NCBI RefSeq assembly: GCF_018128965.1
Contig: NZ_JAAEDH010000020.1
Location: forward strand, 1-64,000
Source: Plastoroseomonas arctica
GTDB taxonomy: Bacteria > Pseudomonadota > Alphaproteobacteria > Acetobacterales > Acetobacteraceae
Direction of reading: 5' to 3'
Length of the DNA stretch: 64,000 nucleotides
The notes under the pieces were generated by a model. It did not search any database. It saw only the letters and a program-made list of their open reading frames with translations, and had not been told where the DNA came from. The translations under genes were made by a program, and so were the position numbers. Positions 36,297 to 44,372 of this stretch are shown one piece after another (positions within the stretch are counted from its first letter, which is position 1; the number at the start of each line of letters is the position of its first letter).

Positions 36297-36650
36297 ATGC
36301 AGCGCCTCCTGCTTGCCGTCATCCTCGCCGCAGTCGCCGCCGCGCCGGCCCTGGCGCAACGCTCGGGCACCTACGCGGTCGAAGGCGCGTCGCCCGGTGG
36401 TGCGCGCTACGAGGGCGCGCTGCAGCTGCAGGCGACCGGTCCGCAGACCTGGCGGATGATGTGGACGATCTCCGGCACCACCACGGTGGGCGTCGCGATC
36501 ACCGCCGGCAGCACGCTGGTCGTGGGCTACTTCACCGAGGGGCAGCCGGGCGCGGCTTCCTACGAGGTCCAGCCTGATGGGCGCCTCGTCGGCCGCTGGA
36601 CGCAGGGTCTGCAGGGCGGCGTCGGCACCGAGACGCTCACCCCGCGCTGA
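36297..36650 (+). CDS. Secreted protein, first of two tandem paralogues
   Basis: A 117-residue protein with a clear Sec signal peptide (M-Q-R-L-L-L-A-V-I-L-A-A-V-A-A-A-P-A-L-A, cleavage after the last Ala). The mature part begins R-S-G-T-Y-A-V and is a small beta-rich domain with Y-E-G-A-L-Q-L-Q-A-T-G-P-Q and G-R-W-T-Q-G-x-Q-G-G-V-G-T-E. I know no name for the family. The last 100 residues align without gaps to the next gene. Confidence 0.75.
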   Translation: MQRLLLAVILAAVAAAPALAQRSGTYAVEGASPGGARYEGALQLQATGPQTWRMMWTISGTTTVGVAITAGSTLVVGYFTEGQPGAASYEVQPDGRLVGRWTQGLQGGVGTETLTPR

Positions 36651-36677
36651 TCATCGCCGCACCGGAGACCGCCGACC

Positions 36678-37070
36678 ATGCGCCGCACCCTCCTTGCCCT
36701 GCTTTGCACCCTGGCATTCGCCATGCCTGTCTTTGCCCAGGCGCCCGCGCCGCTCAGCCTTGCGCCCGCGCCGCTGATCCGCTCGGGCACCTACGCGGTC
36801 CAGGGCACCGCCCCGGATGGCACCGCCTATGAAGGCGCGCTGGAGCTGCAGGCGACCGGTCCGCAGAGCTGGCGCCTCACCTGGCGCATCGCCGGCGACA
36901 CCACGATCGGCGCTGGGCTCAGCGTCGGCGACCGCCTGGTCTTCGGCTACCGCTCGGAAGGCGAGGTCGGCACCGGCTTCTACGAGCCCCAGTCGGATGG
37001 CCGCATCACCGGCCGCTGGACCCAAGGCGCGCAGGGCGGGGTCGGCACCGAGGTCCTGTCGCCGCGCTGA
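36678..37070 (+). CDS. Secreted protein, second of two tandem paralogues
   Basis: A 130-residue protein with a signal peptide (L-L-A-L-L-C-T-L-A-F-A-M-P-V-F-A-Q-A). A short Pro/Ala linker of about 18 residues, absent from its neighbour, leads into the shared domain (S-G-T-Y-A-V-Q-G ... G-R-W-T-Q-G-A-Q-G-G-V-G-T-E). It follows the first copy after 27 bases, so the pair is an operon born by tandem duplication. Function unknown; both should be periplasmic. Confidence 0.75.
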   Translation: MRRTLLALLCTLAFAMPVFAQAPAPLSLAPAPLIRSGTYAVQGTAPDGTAYEGALELQATGPQSWRLTWRIAGDTTIGAGLSVGDRLVFGYRSEGEVGTGFYEPQSDGRITGRWTQGAQGGVGTEVLSPR

Positions 37071-37078
37071 CCTGGGCC

Positions 37079-38239
37079 TTAGGCGCCGGCCACCGGGCGC
37101 CGTTGCATGGATGCGACGAGCGCCAGGCTGCCCAGTCCCACCAGCACCAGGCCCGCCGCGGCCGGCCCCAGCGCCTCGAAGCCGAAGCCGCGCAGGACCT
37201 GGCCGCCGGTCACCGACCCGACCGAGCCGCCGAGGTAGATCGCCGCCGCGTTCAGCGCGAAGAGCACCGGCGTGAGTGGCGGCGCCAAGGCCGCGAGGCG
37301 CGCCTGCTGCGGCACCATGAAGGCCCAGCAAGCCACCGACCACAGCAGCACCAGCACGAACAGCCCTGTCATCGGCAGCGGCAGCAGCGTCATCGGCAGC
37401 AGCGTCGCGATCTGTGCGCACCCCAGCAGCACCAGCGTGCGCAGCGGCCCGATGCGGTCGCTGAGAAATCCGCCCAGCGCATTGCCCACCACCGCACCCA
37501 CGCCGAACACAAGCAGCAGCGCAGTGACGCCGTCGCGCCCGAGCCCGAAGCGCTGCTCGGCGAAGGGCCCGAGGAAGGTGAACACCACATAGGCCCCGCC
37601 CAGGAACAGCGCCGTATAGGCGACGGCGAGCACCAGCACCGGCGAGGCGAGCACGGCGCCGAGACTGGCGAGCGTGGTGGGCGGCACAGCGATGGCCCGC
37701 GGCAGGCTGCGCCAGAGCAGGCCCGCGCAGAGGAAGGTCATCACCGCGACCAAGCCGAAGGCGAAGCGCCACCCCAGCGCATAGCCGATCCAGGCGCAGG
37801 CCGGCACGCCCAGCGCCTGGGCCAGCGTCAGCCCGCCGAACACGATGGCCAGCGCCCGACCGCGCTGCTCGGCCGGCACCAGCGCAACCCCGATCGAGGC
37901 GCCGACCGGGGTGATGAAGCCGCCGCCGAGGGCCATGAGGGCACGCGCCACGAGCACAGTGGTGAAATCCGGCGCCACGGCGGCGAGCACGGCGCCGAAC
38001 GCGAACACGACCAGGCCACCGGTGAGGATGAAGGCGCGGTCGAACCGCCCGGTCAGCGCCACCAGGACCGGCGAGGTGAGCGCATAGACGAGCGCATAGA
38101 GGCTCATCATCCACGCCGCCTCGCTGGGCGGGATCGCGAAGGCACCGGCGACCGGCGTCAGCAGGCCGATCACGCCGAAGGCGCCCATGCCCACGGCGAA
38201 GTTCCCAAAGGCGATCAGCAGCAGGACAGGGTTGCGCAT
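37079..38239 (-). CDS. MFS transporter (drug/sugar efflux type, DHA1-like)
   Basis: A 386-residue permease with 12 predicted helices. The first helix motif G-N-F-A-V-G-M-G-A-F-G-V-I-G-L-L-T-P and the following E-A-A-W-M-M-S-L-Y-A-L-V-Y-A resemble AraJ/YdhP/NepI-type arabinose-family exporters. The loop 2-3 motif A-L-T-G-R-F-D-R is present. GAGG lies 7 bases before the ATG at 38239. It follows the SMR exporter gene by 75 bases on the same strand and could be in the same transcript. Confidence 0.85.
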   Translation of the reverse strand: MRNPVLLLIAFGNFAVGMGAFGVIGLLTPVAGAFAIPPSEAAWMMSLYALVYALTSPVLVALTGRFDRAFILTGGLVVFAFGAVLAAVAPDFTTVLVARALMALGGGFITPVGASIGVALVPAEQRGRALAIVFGGLTLAQALGVPACAWIGYALGWRFAFGLVAVMTFLCAGLLWRSLPRAIAVPPTTLASLGAVLASPVLVLAVAYTALFLGGAYVVFTFLGPFAEQRFGLGRDGVTALLLVFGVGAVVGNALGGFLSDRIGPLRTLVLLGCAQIATLLPMTLLPLPMTGLFVLVLLWSVACWAFMVPQQARLAALAPPLTPVLFALNAAAIYLGGSVGSVTGGQVLRGFGFEALGPAAAGLVLVGLGSLALVASMQRRPVAGA

Positions 38240-38314
38240 GCGGTGCCTCGGGCTGTGTGCCCGAGCATGTGCGCGCAATGCCGCCCCCGGCAACCGCTCG
38301 TCGCCAGGGCGCTG

Positions 38315-38629
38315 CTATTCCGCCAGCTTCAGACCGACGATGCCCGCAAGGATCAGGCCGATGCAGGCAATCCGTGCAGCGCTCGCGGCTTCACCAAACA
38401 GCGCAATACCGATGATGGCGGTGCCGATGGTGCCGATCCCCGTCCAAACGGCATAGGCGGTGCCGATCGGCAGGGTGCGCAGCGCGAGGCCGAGCAGGCC
38501 CAGGCTCGCCACCATGCTGGCGACCGTGAGCAGGGTCGGCACGAGGCGCGTGAAGCCGTGGGTGTACTTCAGGCCGACGGCCCAGCCGATCTCGAGCAGT
38601 CCGGCGAGGAGGAGGGTAAACCAAGCCAT
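38315..38629 (-). CDS. sugE: SMR-family exporter, SugE/Gdx type
   Basis: A 104-residue small multidrug resistance protein with four helices. It has the membrane glutamate in [16 protein letters not shown] (Glu13) and the [11 protein letters not shown] stretch of helix 3. The G-W-A[11 protein letters not shown] wording is that of the SugE/Gdx subgroup, which exports guanidinium. A candidate guanidine-II riboswitch directly upstream agrees with this role. Confidence 0.93.
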   Translation of the reverse strand: MAWFTLLLAGLLEIGWAVGLKYTHGFTRLVPTLLTVASMVASLGLLGLALRTLPIGTAYAVWTGIGTIGTAIIGIALFGEAASAARIACIGLILAGIVGLKLAE

Positions 38630-38650
38630 GGGGAAAGGATCCCTTCACGT

Positions 38651-38700
38651 TGCCAGGACGTCCCGGCCGGAGAGGGATGGCCGCACGGTCGTCCGCGCGG
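38651..38700 (-). promoter_or_regulatory. Candidate guanidine-II (mini-ykkC) riboswitch upstream of sugE
   Basis: Read on the minus strand, two stem-loops precede the sugE ATG: CGCGCGG-ACGA-CCGTGCG (38682-38699, 7 bp with one G-U) and GCCGGG-ACGT-CCTGGC (38652-38667, 6 bp with one G-U), 14 bases apart. Twin hairpins with GG-ACGR-CC loops are the defining feature of the guanidine-II class. The second loop has T in place of the purine, a departure from the consensus. AAGGGA, the probable ribosome site, follows the second hairpin. Confidence 0.65.
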
Positions 38701-38737
38701 GAGGATAAGGCATCGGACCTTCGGCCCTGACATGGAG

Positions 38738-38819
38738 CGGGGGGCCTGCGCCCCCCTCAGTCCCCGCTGAGCTGACGCTCTGCGTCAGCCTCTGCGCCAA
38801 GCCAACGCTGCTGCGCAGC
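38738..38819 (-). repeat. Cluster of GC-rich hairpins downstream of rpmJ
   Basis: Two strong palindromes stand together: GGGGGGC-CTGC-GCCCCCC (38739-38756) and GCTGACGC-TCT-GCGTCAGC (38771-38789), with a shorter CTGCGCAG near 38811-38818. They lie between rpmJ and the riboswitch. They may end the rpmJ transcript or be a REP-like intergenic element; neither is followed by a T-run on the minus strand. Confidence 0.4.
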
Positions 38820-38945
38820 CTAGCCTTGGCGCGCCTTGAGCCGCGGGTTCTTCTTGTTGATCACGTAGACACGCCCGTGCCGGCGCACGACGACGCAGTT
38901 CTTGTCGCGGATCTTGGCGGTCTTCAGGCTGTTGCGGATCTTCAT
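38820..38945 (-). CDS. rpmJ: 50S ribosomal protein L36
   Basis: A 41-residue ribosomal protein beginning [11 protein letters not shown] and containing [15 protein letters not shown] and [10 protein letters not shown]. This is the form of L36 with a single cysteine, common in alphaproteobacteria, where the zinc-binding cysteines of the other type are lost. The gene stands alone, outside any ribosomal protein operon, which is usual for this type. Confidence 0.95.
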   Translation of the reverse strand: MKIRNSLKTAKIRDKNCVVVRRHGRVYVINKKNPRLKARQG

Positions 38946-38994
38946 CACTCAGGTCCTTGCGAGGGGCGCTCTCTACGGGCGACCACCTTCCCTG

Positions 38995-39696
38995 TCAACC
39001 GCCCAGCCGCGCCTCGATCGCACCCGCCGCCGCGCGATCGAGCTTCAGCGCGCGTGCAAGTGTGTCAAGCCAGCTGCGCTCGGCCTCGCTGATGGTGCCC
39101 ATCGCGGCATAGGCGCCGGCGTAGAGCTGGGCCGCCTGCATCGGGTCGCGCACCTCCTTGGCCAGTGCGGCGGGCGTCAGCGGCGCGTCGAAATCGGCGA
39201 GGACGAAGTCGCGCTCGCCCGATGTCAGCCCCGCGGCGTCGAGCTGGCGCGCGATCGCCGCGCGCTCGGCCGCATCGATGCTGCCATCGGCGCGCGCGGC
39301 CGCGATCATGGCGCGGATCATCAGCAGCGCCTCGGCGGTCTCGGCCTCCGGCGCCGGGGAGGGAGGCGCCGGGCGCGGCGTCCAGGGCGAAGCGGCCGGA
39401 CCCGTGTTCGGCACGCTTCCATGTTGCGCGGCCGGAGGCGGCGCAGAGGGGGCGGGCGCGCGCAGATCCGGCACCGGCCGGCGCGGCGCCGGGTCCGGCG
39501 GCGGCGGGCTCTGCCTATTCGACAGCGCCTCCATCGCGACCGTGGCCAGCCCCGTCAGCGCGCGCGCCAGCTGCGCATTGCTGGATCGCGAGGTGCCAAA
39601 GCCCGGGATGCTTCGCGCCCGGCTACCGCGCGTGGTGCGCCGCGGCGGCTGCACCGCGCCCTGCAGCACAGCGCCAAGAATGCGGGAGAAATCCAT
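38995..39696 (-). CDS. DUF533 / TerB-like protein
   Basis: A 233-residue protein. The N-terminus (M-D-F-S-R-I-L-G-A-V-L-Q) is followed by a long low-complexity Pro/Ala-rich region (about 60-120). The C-terminal 110 residues form a TerB-like helical domain: L-M-I-R-A-M-I-A-A-A-R-A-D-G-S-I-D-A-A-E-R is the metal-binding opening, and the end has A-E-R-S-W-L-D-x-L-A-R-A-L-x-L-D. This matches DUF533 (YebE), an inner-membrane-associated family of unknown role. Confidence 0.85.
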   Translation of the reverse strand: MDFSRILGAVLQGAVQPPRRTTRGSRARSIPGFGTSRSSNAQLARALTGLATVAMEALSNRQSPPPPDPAPRRPVPDLRAPAPSAPPPAAQHGSVPNTGPAASPWTPRPAPPSPAPEAETAEALLMIRAMIAAARADGSIDAAERAAIARQLDAAGLTSGERDFVLADFDAPLTPAALAKEVRDPMQAAQLYAGAYAAMGTISEAERSWLDTLARALKLDRAAAGAIEARLGG

Positions 39697-39764
39697 CGCG
39701 AAACTCCTCGGCGTGATCGCCCGGCACAGTCGATACTCCGCACCGGACGGTCAAGCCGGGCGCA

Positions 39765-40868
39765 TCAGCCCAGGAACGGGTAGTCCGTGTAGCCCTTGGC
39801 ACCACCGCCGTAGAAGGTGCTGCGGTCGTGCCGGTTGAGCGAAGCACCGGTCCGGAACCGCTCCGGAAGATCCGGATTGGCGATGAACAGCCGGCCATAG
39901 GCGATCGCGTCGGCGTTGCCGGCCGCAACCGCCGCCGCCCCGGTCTCATGCGTGAACCCGCCGGCCGCGATTACCGGGCCGGAAAAAATGCGCTTGAAAC
40001 GCGAGGCCGCATCCGGCGCATCGGCGTGCAGGGCGTTCACGTCGCTGGTCTGGTCCGCGCGCGGCTCGACCAGGTGCAGGTAGGCGAGGCCGCGCGGGGC
40101 CAGTGCGCCCACCACATGGTCGAACAGCGCGCCCGTGTCGCTGTCGCGCATGTCATTGAAACTGCCCCAGGGGGAGAGGCGCACGCCGACGCGCTCGGGG
40201 CCCCAGACCTCGGCCACGGCATCGACGACCTCGAGCAGGAAGCGCGTTCGGTTCTCGAAAGACCCGCCATACGAGTCGCTGCGCTGGTTGCTGCCGTCGC
40301 GCAGGAATTGGTCGAGCAGGTAGCCATTCGCACCATGCACCTCGACGCCGTCGAAGCCGGCATCCTTGGCGTTGACGGCCGCCTGGCGGAACTCGGCGAC
40401 GATCGCCGCAATCTCGCTCACGCTCAGCGCGTGTGGCGTCTCGAAGGCCACGCCCTCGCCGCGCGCATTCACATGCCCGCCCGCGGCCGCGATCGCCGAG
40501 GGTGCCACCGGCACCGACCCGTCCGGCCGCATCGAGGAGTGCGAGATGCGGCCGCAATGCCAGATCTGGTTGACGATCAGCCCGCCCTTCGCGTGTACCG
40601 CCGCCGTCACCAGCCGCCAGCCCGCAATCTGCTCGGGAGAATGAACCCCCGGCGCGCCGGGATAGCCGCGCGCATCCTCGGCGATGTCGGTCGCCTCGGT
40701 GATCAGCAGCCCGCCCTGGCTGGCGCGCTGGCCGTAATACTCGGCGTTGAGCGTGGTCGGGATGTCGCCGGGCTGGGCCGAGCGCAGGCGCGTCAACGGC
40801 GCCATCACGACGCGATGGTAAAGCTCGAGCGCACCGAGGCGCGTCGGTTCGAAAAGGGGATCGCTCAT
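39765..40868 (-). CDS. Old Yellow Enzyme-family ene reductase
   Basis: A 367-residue FMN-dependent alkene reductase of the NemA/YqjM relatives. Landmarks are V-V-M-A-P-L-T-R-L-R, the active-site pair in I-W-H-C-G-R-I-S-H-S (His where NemA types have H-x-x-x), the D-G-V-E-V-H-G-A-N-G-Y-L-L-D-Q-F strand, and the C-terminal A-I-A-Y-G-R-L-F-I-A-N-P-D-L. It reduces activated C=C bonds or nitro compounds with NAD(P)H. GGAG precedes the ATG. The neighbours do not suggest a pathway. Confidence 0.93.
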   Translation of the reverse strand: MSDPLFEPTRLGALELYHRVVMAPLTRLRSAQPGDIPTTLNAEYYGQRASQGGLLITEATDIAEDARGYPGAPGVHSPEQIAGWRLVTAAVHAKGGLIVNQIWHCGRISHSSMRPDGSVPVAPSAIAAAGGHVNARGEGVAFETPHALSVSEIAAIVAEFRQAAVNAKDAGFDGVEVHGANGYLLDQFLRDGSNQRSDSYGGSFENRTRFLLEVVDAVAEVWGPERVGVRLSPWGSFNDMRDSDTGALFDHVVGALAPRGLAYLHLVEPRADQTSDVNALHADAPDAASRFKRIFSGPVIAAGGFTHETGAAAVAAGNADAIAYGRLFIANPDLPERFRTGASLNRHDRSTFYGGGAKGYTDYPFLG

Positions 40869-40977
40869 CGGGATCTGCTCCTGGGCACCGCCCGGGATAG
40901 GGCGGGGGCCATGTTGCAGTGCAATATATGAGGCGCGGGGTGGGTTTGAAGACCCGGGCGGCAACCCGCAGGAACCC

Positions 40978-41054
40978 TGGTCGGAGTGAGAGGATTCGAA
41001 CCTCCGGCCCCTGCGTCCCGAACACAGTGCTCTACCAGGCTGAGCTACACTCCG
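40978..41054 (-). tRNA. tRNA-Pro (CGG), CCA encoded
   Basis: On the minus strand: acceptor CGGAGTG/CACTCCG, D stem GCTC/GAGC, anticodon stem CTGTG/CGCAG (one T-G pair) with loop TTCGGGA (anticodon CGG, reads CCG), and T arm GGAGG-TTCGAAT-CCTCT. Discriminator A followed by a genome-encoded CCA (40978-40980). Confidence 0.95.
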
Positions 41055-41195
41055 AACCTTGCGGGAGCCGCGCTATAGCCCGCCCCCCGCGGCCCCGCAA
41101 CACCTCGCGTCACATTCGCGCGCTTGAACAAGCACACGACTTGCTGCGAGGCTGTATCGCGCCGGCAACATCCCGGTCCATGGAGAGCAAACCCG

Positions 41196-41648
41196 ATGCG
41201 GCTTCGCCTGATCGCCAGCGCCCTGCTGGCGACCCTGTCCCTCACCGGTGTCGCGCTCGCGCAGACCGAGGTCATCACCGCCCGACGGGAGGGTCTCCGC
41301 GGTGTCGGCGCGCACATGGAGGCGATGAAGGCGATCGCGGATGCGCGCGGCAATCCCGCACCGGCCGTCGAACGCATCGACGCGATGACCGCCTTCTTCA
41401 CCACCTTCCCCACGCGCTTCCCGCCGGGCTCCGACGTGCCGCAGGGCACCAACCCCGGCCAGACCCGCGCGCTGCCGGTGATCTGGACCGACAATGCGGG
41501 CTTCCTGCAGGCAAACGCGAACATGCTCACCCAGATCACCGCGCTGCGCGGTGCTGCGACGGGTGGCGACCCGGCGGCCTTTGCAGCGGCCTTCCAGCAG
41601 ACCGGCGCGACCTGCGGCGGGTGCCACCGCACCTACCGGGCACGGTGA
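41196..41648 (+). CDS. Cytochrome c prime family protein
   Basis: A 150-residue periplasmic protein with a Sec signal peptide (about 1-22, ending V-A-L-A-Q). The single haem site is at the extreme C-terminus, C-G-G-C-H (Cys140, Cys143, His144), and the sequence is helical with a distal R-R-E-G-L-R-G-V-G-A-H-M segment, as in class II cytochromes c (c'). These bind NO or act in electron transfer. A cytochrome b561 gene is found 1.1 kb downstream on the other strand, a common partner. Confidence 0.9.
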   Translation: MRLRLIASALLATLSLTGVALAQTEVITARREGLRGVGAHMEAMKAIADARGNPAPAVERIDAMTAFFTTFPTRFPPGSDVPQGTNPGQTRALPVIWTDNAGFLQANANMLTQITALRGAATGGDPAAFAAAFQQTGATCGGCHRTYRAR

Positions 41649-41667
41649 ACGGGATGGTCGTTCAAGG

Positions 41668-42633
41668 ATGACCATCACGAGGCATCCAGGCATGAGGCAG
41701 CGCAGCCTCAGCCTGGCTGCCTTGTTGTGCCTGACCGGTGCGCTGCTTGCTTTCGCCAGCGATGATCGACTGGAGCCGGGCGCAAGGGATCAGCCCTCCG
41801 CTGAAGCGGCGGCGCACCGCGCCGGTACGCTCGACAGATATGCCCGCGCCCTGATCGAGCGCGCGAGCGACGAGCCTGTGACGCTCGGCATCCGCGCCGT
41901 GCGACGATGGGTAGGATCTGGCACCTCGATTGCGGCTGACGAGCGCATCGTCTTTCGACTGCGCGCGGCCGCGATCTCGCTTATCGACCTCAACGACCTG
42001 CGGGCTACCAATCAGCGGATTGGTTGGACATTTTGGAGCCGCAGCCTCGATCCGGTGCGATCCGACACGGAAGTCGATCGCGCCGCCTGCGCGCCGACGA
42101 ACGGGGCCTGTCTCGCCCAGGGCCGTGTCTTCGCCCGCCGCCAAGGCTGCGAGTACGAGCTCAGAGTCGAGCTGACCGGCGTCATCGGAACAGCCGAGAA
42201 TCGGCAGCGCGTGCTTTGGGCGCAGTCGGGCATGCGTGAGGGCGGTCACACCCGTTTGTACGGGCCCTGTGCCCACCGGCACGACGCTGCGCTCGACATG
42301 CTCTCAACCGATGAGCCGCTCGATTCGAGAGCTGCACAGGCGTGCCAGCTCAGCGGGTTCGTCGGTGTGGTCGGTCCGGATGGCCGGCGTCACCGTCCGG
42401 CCAACTTCCTCAAGCTCGAGCCCGACGGCACGCCCCGCTTCGTCGTGCGGTGCCAGGCCTATGTGCGCGATGCACCCGACGGCAGGGGAAGAACGTGCGA
42501 GCTGCAGGGCTATTTCGGCATCTGGCCCCTCTTCATGTGGGTGCCGAGCAATCGCGCCGCCGAGTGGAACGAGACCTTTTTACGCGTGCGCGACCACCTC
42601 GCACGACACGTCGTCAGCAGATCCGACCGATGA
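41668..42633 (+). CDS. Hypothetical exported protein
   Basis: A 321-residue protein with an N-terminal hydrophobic segment (S-L-A-A-L-L-C-L-T-G-A-L-L-A-F-A, about 14-30), probably a signal peptide. It contains about ten cysteines in the mature part, mostly in pairs, which suggests disulfides in the periplasm. I do not recognise the family. Codon use is less GC-extreme than that of its neighbours. The ATG at 41668 is chosen; ATG at 41692 (M-R-Q-R-S-L-S-L) is an equally good start. Confidence 0.6.
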   Translation: MTITRHPGMRQRSLSLAALLCLTGALLAFASDDRLEPGARDQPSAEAAAHRAGTLDRYARALIERASDEPVTLGIRAVRRWVGSGTSIAADERIVFRLRAAAISLIDLNDLRATNQRIGWTFWSRSLDPVRSDTEVDRAACAPTNGACLAQGRVFARRQGCEYELRVELTGVIGTAENRQRVLWAQSGMREGGHTRLYGPCAHRHDAALDMLSTDEPLDSRAAQACQLSGFVGVVGPDGRRHRPANFLKLEPDGTPRFVVRCQAYVRDAPDGRGRTCELQGYFGIWPLFMWVPSNRAAEWNETFLRVRDHLARHVVSRSDR

Positions 42634-42740
42634 TGCAACCCGCTGGAGGGCTTTCAAGCCGGCGAGCAGGCGCACGCCTTCTGAGGGCATGGTCCTCGGC
42701 GACGCCTTCGCGCCGACCGCCCGCCGACTGAGGCCATACA

Positions 42741-43415
42741 CTACGCCCCGGCGCCGTACCGGCTGAGCGCCACCACCGCGCCGGCGATCACAGCGAAAAT
42801 CACCGCGCCCCGCGCCATCGACACGATGCGCGGCGCCGCGACATCCGGCGGCAGCTTCTTCCGACCCGTCAGCATGGCCGCCACCAGGTCATGGCCCTTG
42901 AAGACGCGGTAGGCGAAAATCGCCGCCACATGCACGCCGACTGCGATCAGCAGCAGGTTGAAGTTGCGTGCGTGCAGCCCGTAGGCGGCGTAGCTGGTGG
43001 CGGCGTCCACCATGCGCGCGAACGGGCCGCGCACCACGAAGTCATCAGGGTCGGCGATGAGCCCGGTGCCGACCTGTGCGAGCAGCAGGAGCAACAGTCC
43101 CACCACCATCCAGGCGCCGGCGGGGTTGTGCGTCACATGGAGGTCCGGCCCCGGCCTGCGCACCTCGCGCAGATGCGCAAGCGCGCGCAGCGGCGTGCGC
43201 ACGAAGTGGCCGAAGCGCGCGGATTGGGACCCGAACACCCCCCAGGCAAGGCGGAACAGCACCATGGTCAGGATCATGTAGCCGGAGAAGAAATGCAGCT
43301 TCCAATTGCCGCTCTTCGCCGAGCCCCAGGAGAGCAGCAGCAGCAGCACGACCGACCAATGGAACAAGCGCACCCAGCCATCCCAGACCAGCACGTAACG
43401 CCAGGCGCGATCCAT
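42741..43415 (-). CDS. Cytochrome b561-type membrane protein
   Basis: A 224-residue integral membrane protein with the cytochrome b561/Ni-hydrogenase b-type fold. The first helix begins W-D-G-W-V-R-L-F-H-W-S with a haem-ligand His. Further histidines lie in W-K-L-H-F-F-S-G-Y, G-L-H-A-R-N-F-N, and V-G-V-H-V-A-A-I-F-A-Y, the last giving the other ligands. It passes electrons between quinol and a soluble cytochrome c. GAGGAG precedes the ATG at 43415. Confidence 0.92.
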   Translation of the reverse strand: MDRAWRYVLVWDGWVRLFHWSVVLLLLLSWGSAKSGNWKLHFFSGYMILTMVLFRLAWGVFGSQSARFGHFVRTPLRALAHLREVRRPGPDLHVTHNPAGAWMVVGLLLLLLAQVGTGLIADPDDFVVRGPFARMVDAATSYAAYGLHARNFNLLLIAVGVHVAAIFAYRVFKGHDLVAAMLTGRKKLPPDVAAPRIVSMARGAVIFAVIAGAVVALSRYGAGA

Positions 43416-43495
43416 CCAGGGCTCCTCTTCGCCGAATGCCGCAGCGCAGCACGACAGGGATCGCGGCGCCACCCCGCATCGGGCAATGTCGCGCC

Positions 43496-44296
43496 ATGAG
43501 CCTCGATTCCCTCTGGACCCAGGCATGGCCGTGGCGCGGCAGCCTGATTGCGCTGCTGGTTGCGCTCGGCTGGGCGGCGGGGCTGCGGCTCGCGCGGCAG
43601 CCGGCGCTGGGGCCGGCGGCGGCGGCGCTGGGGCTCGCGGTCGGCTGGGTGGTGACGATGGGCCTGGTCACCGCATCGCCACGCCAGCTGGCCGAACGGC
43701 TTCCCGTGCTCGGCCTCGCGCTGGCCGTGCTGGCGCTGGTGCTCGCCGGGCTGCTGCGCGGCCGCGCCGGCGTGATCGGCTTGCTGATGGCGGCACTCGC
43801 CGTCCTGGGTGCGGCCTGGTGGATGGCGGGCGCCCCGATGCATGGGCCGAGCCTCGTCGCCGCGCTGCCGGTGCTGGCGGGCGTCGCCGCCTTCGGCGGC
43901 GCGATGCTGCTGCGGCTGGACGATGCGACGGATGGCGCGAAGGCGGCGCTTGCCTTGCTTGCCGGGCTGCTCGTGGCCGGCGGCTTCGGGCCGCAACCCA
44001 TGCTCGCCGGCTGCGTGGCGGGTGCGGCGATCGGCGCGGCGCTGGCCGGGGCAGGGGGCGGGCCGGCGGTACGGGCTGCCCTCGCGCCGGCGATTGCGGC
44101 ACTCGGCGCCTTGCCGGTGATCGCGCGCGGGCAGCCGTCGGACTGGGCGGCCGCTGCGGCGCCCTTGCTGGCGCTGTGGCTCGGCCCGGTCATCGGGCGG
44201 CGATTGCCGGCCCGGCTGGGGCCGGCCTTGGGCTGGGCGATCGCGGCGGCACCTGCGATCGGGCTCGCTTGGTACCTCGCACCCGGCCGCCGATGA
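43496..44296 (+). CDS. Hypothetical polytopic membrane protein
   Basis: A 266-residue protein made of roughly eight or nine hydrophobic helices with very short loops, extremely rich in Ala, Leu and Gly. There are no charged motifs that identify a family. It is divergent from the cytochrome b561 gene (80 bases) and followed by the LysM protein gene after 76 bases. High-Ala membrane proteins are hard to place by eye; I offer no function. Confidence 0.6.
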   Translation: MSLDSLWTQAWPWRGSLIALLVALGWAAGLRLARQPALGPAAAALGLAVGWVVTMGLVTASPRQLAERLPVLGLALAVLALVLAGLLRGRAGVIGLLMAALAVLGAAWWMAGAPMHGPSLVAALPVLAGVAAFGGAMLLRLDDATDGAKAALALLAGLLVAGGFGPQPMLAGCVAGAAIGAALAGAGGGPAVRAALAPAIAALGALPVIARGQPSDWAAAAAPLLALWLGPVIGRRLPARLGPALGWAIAAAPAIGLAWYLAPGRR

Positions 44297-44372
44297 GCGC
44301 CCTTGCCCGCAAACCCCGGAAACGGCTAGATTTTGAGCGGACTCGCGCGCTTTGGCGCGGGGCGGAGGCGTG

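Noticed and set aside
34727-36370. A longer glcD reading frame from 36370
   Set aside because: The 70 additional residues have no GlcD features and overlap the divergent secreted-protein gene; ATG 36160 has a ribosome site.
38660-38715. Resemblance to guanidine-I (ykkC) wording on the plus strand
   Set aside because: The strand is opposite to sugE and the core elements are not in order. The paired ACGN hairpins on the minus strand explain the sequence better.
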